Shown here: positions 4,266 through 5,666 of the stretch, in pieces
How positions within the stretch are numbered: position 1 is the stretch's first letter
Layout: every line of letters begins with the position of its first letter
From: an uncultured Collinsella sp.
GTDB lineage: Bacteria > Actinomycetota > Coriobacteriia > Coriobacteriales > Coriobacteriaceae
Direction of reading: 5' to 3'
Assembly (NCBI GenBank): GCA_902493615.1
Contig: CABUQK010000113.1
Location: 1-5,666, forward strand
Length of the DNA stretch: 5,666 nt
The notes under the pieces: generated by a model
Database searches by the model: none
Seen by the model: the letters and a program-made list of their open reading frames with translations, nothing else
Told to the model about the DNA's origin: nothing
Position numbers and translations under genes: made by a program

Positions 4266-5615
4266 GTGGCTAAGAAATCTACGGCTATCGATGTAACGCA
4301 GGGTGTCATTTGGCAGCAGCTGCTGTCGCTGTGCGTTCCCATCTTCTTTAGTTCGTTTTTTCAGCAGGCATACACGCTTATCGGTACCTATATCGTCGGT
4401 CAGTTTGGCGGCAAGCTCGCGCTGGGTGGCATTCAGGCCACGATGGTGCTTACGGAGCTCTGCATTGGCTTTTGTGTCGGCGTCGGTGCCGGCTGCGCGG
4501 TCATTACGGGCCAGTTTTTTGGCCAGCACGATGACGAGCGCCTGAGCCGATCGGTCCATACGGCCATGACGCTCGCGCTGGTGGGCGGTATCGTTTTCTC
4601 GATTCTTGGCATAGTGTTCGTTGAGCCCATGCTGGTGCTTATGAACACGCCGCATGAACTATTGGCCGAGGGCGTGGCCTATGCCCGTTGCTATTTTGCC
4701 GCCATGGTTGCAGCGCTGCTGCTCAATATGGGAACGGCATTGCTGCGCGCCGTGGGCGACACGCGCGGGCCCGCTGTGATCATCGCTTCCGGCTGCCTTG
4801 TTAATGCGGTGCTGGATGTCATCTTCGTTGCCGTGCTTCATATGGAGGCTCTGGGCTGCGGCATCGCGGTGGTGCTGACCATTTGCTCCAATGCCACGAT
4901 GATCGTGATTCGTATGATGCGCGCACCGGGTGCGTGGCGGCTTTCACTGTCCAAACTCGGCATTGATCCTGGCATTTGTAAGAGCATGATCTCGTGTGGT
5001 CTGCCGCTTGGCTTTCAGTCTGCTGCGTATTCGATTTCCAACGTTTTGATTCAGGTGTCGGTCAACTCGTTTGGTGCCGATGTCACCACGGCTTGGGGTC
5101 TTTCGGGCCGCCTGGATGGCATTGTCTGGATGGTTACCGAGGCGCTTGGCGTGTCGATCACCACGTTCTCGGCACAGAACTTTGGCGCGCGCAACTACGA
5201 GCGCATGCGCAAGGGCTACCATACGTCGCTCGTGCTGTCGTTTATGCTCATTGGTGGCCTGTCTGCCGTGCTGCTGGTGTTCTCGGGTCCGTTGTCGCGC
5301 CTGTTTGTCGACGATGCTTCGATTTCGGCGTACACCACGACGATTCTTCATTTTATCGCGCCGTTCTACGCGATCTTCTCGATTATCGAAAACGCGTCGG
5401 GTTCCATCCGCGGCGCCGGTGTGAGCTTGCAGCCCATGCTGCTCACGATTTTTGGCACCGTCGTGCTCAGGGTGATCTGGGTGTTTGCGATTATGCCGTT
5501 CGATCCGTCGCTTGAGCACCTGCTGCTGGTCTACCCCGTAACCTGGGTAATCACCGCCATGATGTTCACCGTCTACCATCACAGCGGCAACTGGCTCGGC
5601 CGCGCCACTGCCTAG
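4266..5615 (+). CDS. MATE-family multidrug/toxin efflux transporter
   Basis: A 449-aa integral membrane protein of the multidrug and toxic compound extrusion family, which exports cationic drugs or metabolites in exchange for Na+ or H+. About twelve hydrophobic segments run the length of the protein, as expected. The two halves show the family's internal duplication: TGQFFGQHDDERLSRSVHT (residues 81-99) corresponds to SAQNFGARNYERMRKGYHT (302-320), and LLRAVGDTRGP (159-169) to SGSIRGAGVSLQP (378-390). The start is GTG 4266, preceded by GGGGAGGG (4255-4262), giving MAKKSTAIDVTQGVIWQQLL, a typical short cytoplasmic N-terminus. The substrate cannot be predicted, and similarity to a characterised member such as MepA or NorM should not be read as drug resistance. 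The gene appears complete and is followed by a TAG stop. Confidence 0.93.
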   Translation: MAKKSTAIDVTQGVIWQQLLSLCVPIFFSSFFQQAYTLIGTYIVGQFGGKLALGGIQATMVLTELCIGFCVGVGAGCAVITGQFFGQHDDERLSRSVHTAMTLALVGGIVFSILGIVFVEPMLVLMNTPHELLAEGVAYARCYFAAMVAALLLNMGTALLRAVGDTRGPAVIIASGCLVNAVLDVIFVAVLHMEALGCGIAVVLTICSNATMIVIRMMRAPGAWRLSLSKLGIDPGICKSMISCGLPLGFQSAAYSISNVLIQVSVNSFGADVTTAWGLSGRLDGIVWMVTEALGVSITTFSAQNFGARNYERMRKGYHTSLVLSFMLIGGLSAVLLVFSGPLSRLFVDDASISAYTTTILHFIAPFYAIFSIIENASGSIRGAGVSLQPMLLTIFGTVVLRVIWVFAIMPFDPSLEHLLLVYPVTWVITAMMFTVYHHSGNWLGRATA

Positions 5616-5642
5616 TCATTGGGTGTTCCTATAGTTTTGTCA

Positions 5643-5663
5643 ACCGTCGGGGCTACTCCCGGT
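5643..5663. other. Imperfect hairpin at the right edge
   Basis: ACCG, a two-base bulge, GGGG, loop CTA, CTCC, CGGT could form an eight-pair stem (one G-U) about 27 bases after the MATE stop. It may be part of a terminator, but the window ends before any U-tract could be seen. Confidence 0.2.
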
Positions 5664-5666
5664 AGG

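Overview
This 5.7 kb window is high-GC bacterial chromosome with compact housekeeping genes. It most resembles the class Coriobacteriia (Actinomycetota), possibly Collinsella, Olsenella or a relative. That placement is inferred from GC-rich codon use, a clostridial-type ThyA ('YPCAYS' active site), a Lys/Gly/Met-rich Ffh tail and a DUF134-NifX type protein. It was not tested by any search.

Layout, left to right. (1) The 3' part of ffh (SRP GTPase, M domain) runs off the left edge and ends at a very strong 17-bp terminator hairpin. (2) Convergent to it on the minus strand is a 254-aa fusion: an N-terminal DUF134 helix-turn-helix, a NifX/NifB-type metallocluster-binding domain and a 35-residue Cys/His tail (12 His, 6 Cys). 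A near-perfect Shine-Dalgarno with correct spacing lies inside the inter-domain linker, just before an internal ATG. The gene may therefore make both the fusion and a free NifX-like protein. (3) A 218-bp divergent intergenic region holds two copies of TTGACATATGTCAGA in inverted orientation with centres 53 bp apart, and two unrelated dyads on the thyA promoter. (4) thyA and folA form a tight operon for dTMP synthesis and recycling of the dihydrofolate it produces. (5) A SpoU/TrmH-family RNA 2'-O-methyltransferase follows. (6) A MATE-family efflux protein follows. The last ~50 bp contain only a possible imperfect hairpin cut by the window edge.

No mobile element, CRISPR array, tRNA or rRNA is visible. 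Most of the content is ordinary. The parts worth a second look are the DUF134-NifX-His-tail gene with its internal ribosome binding site, and the dense operator-like symmetry between that gene and thyA. No gap between genes exceeds 300 bases; the four gaps of 109 to 218 bp are described in the features.
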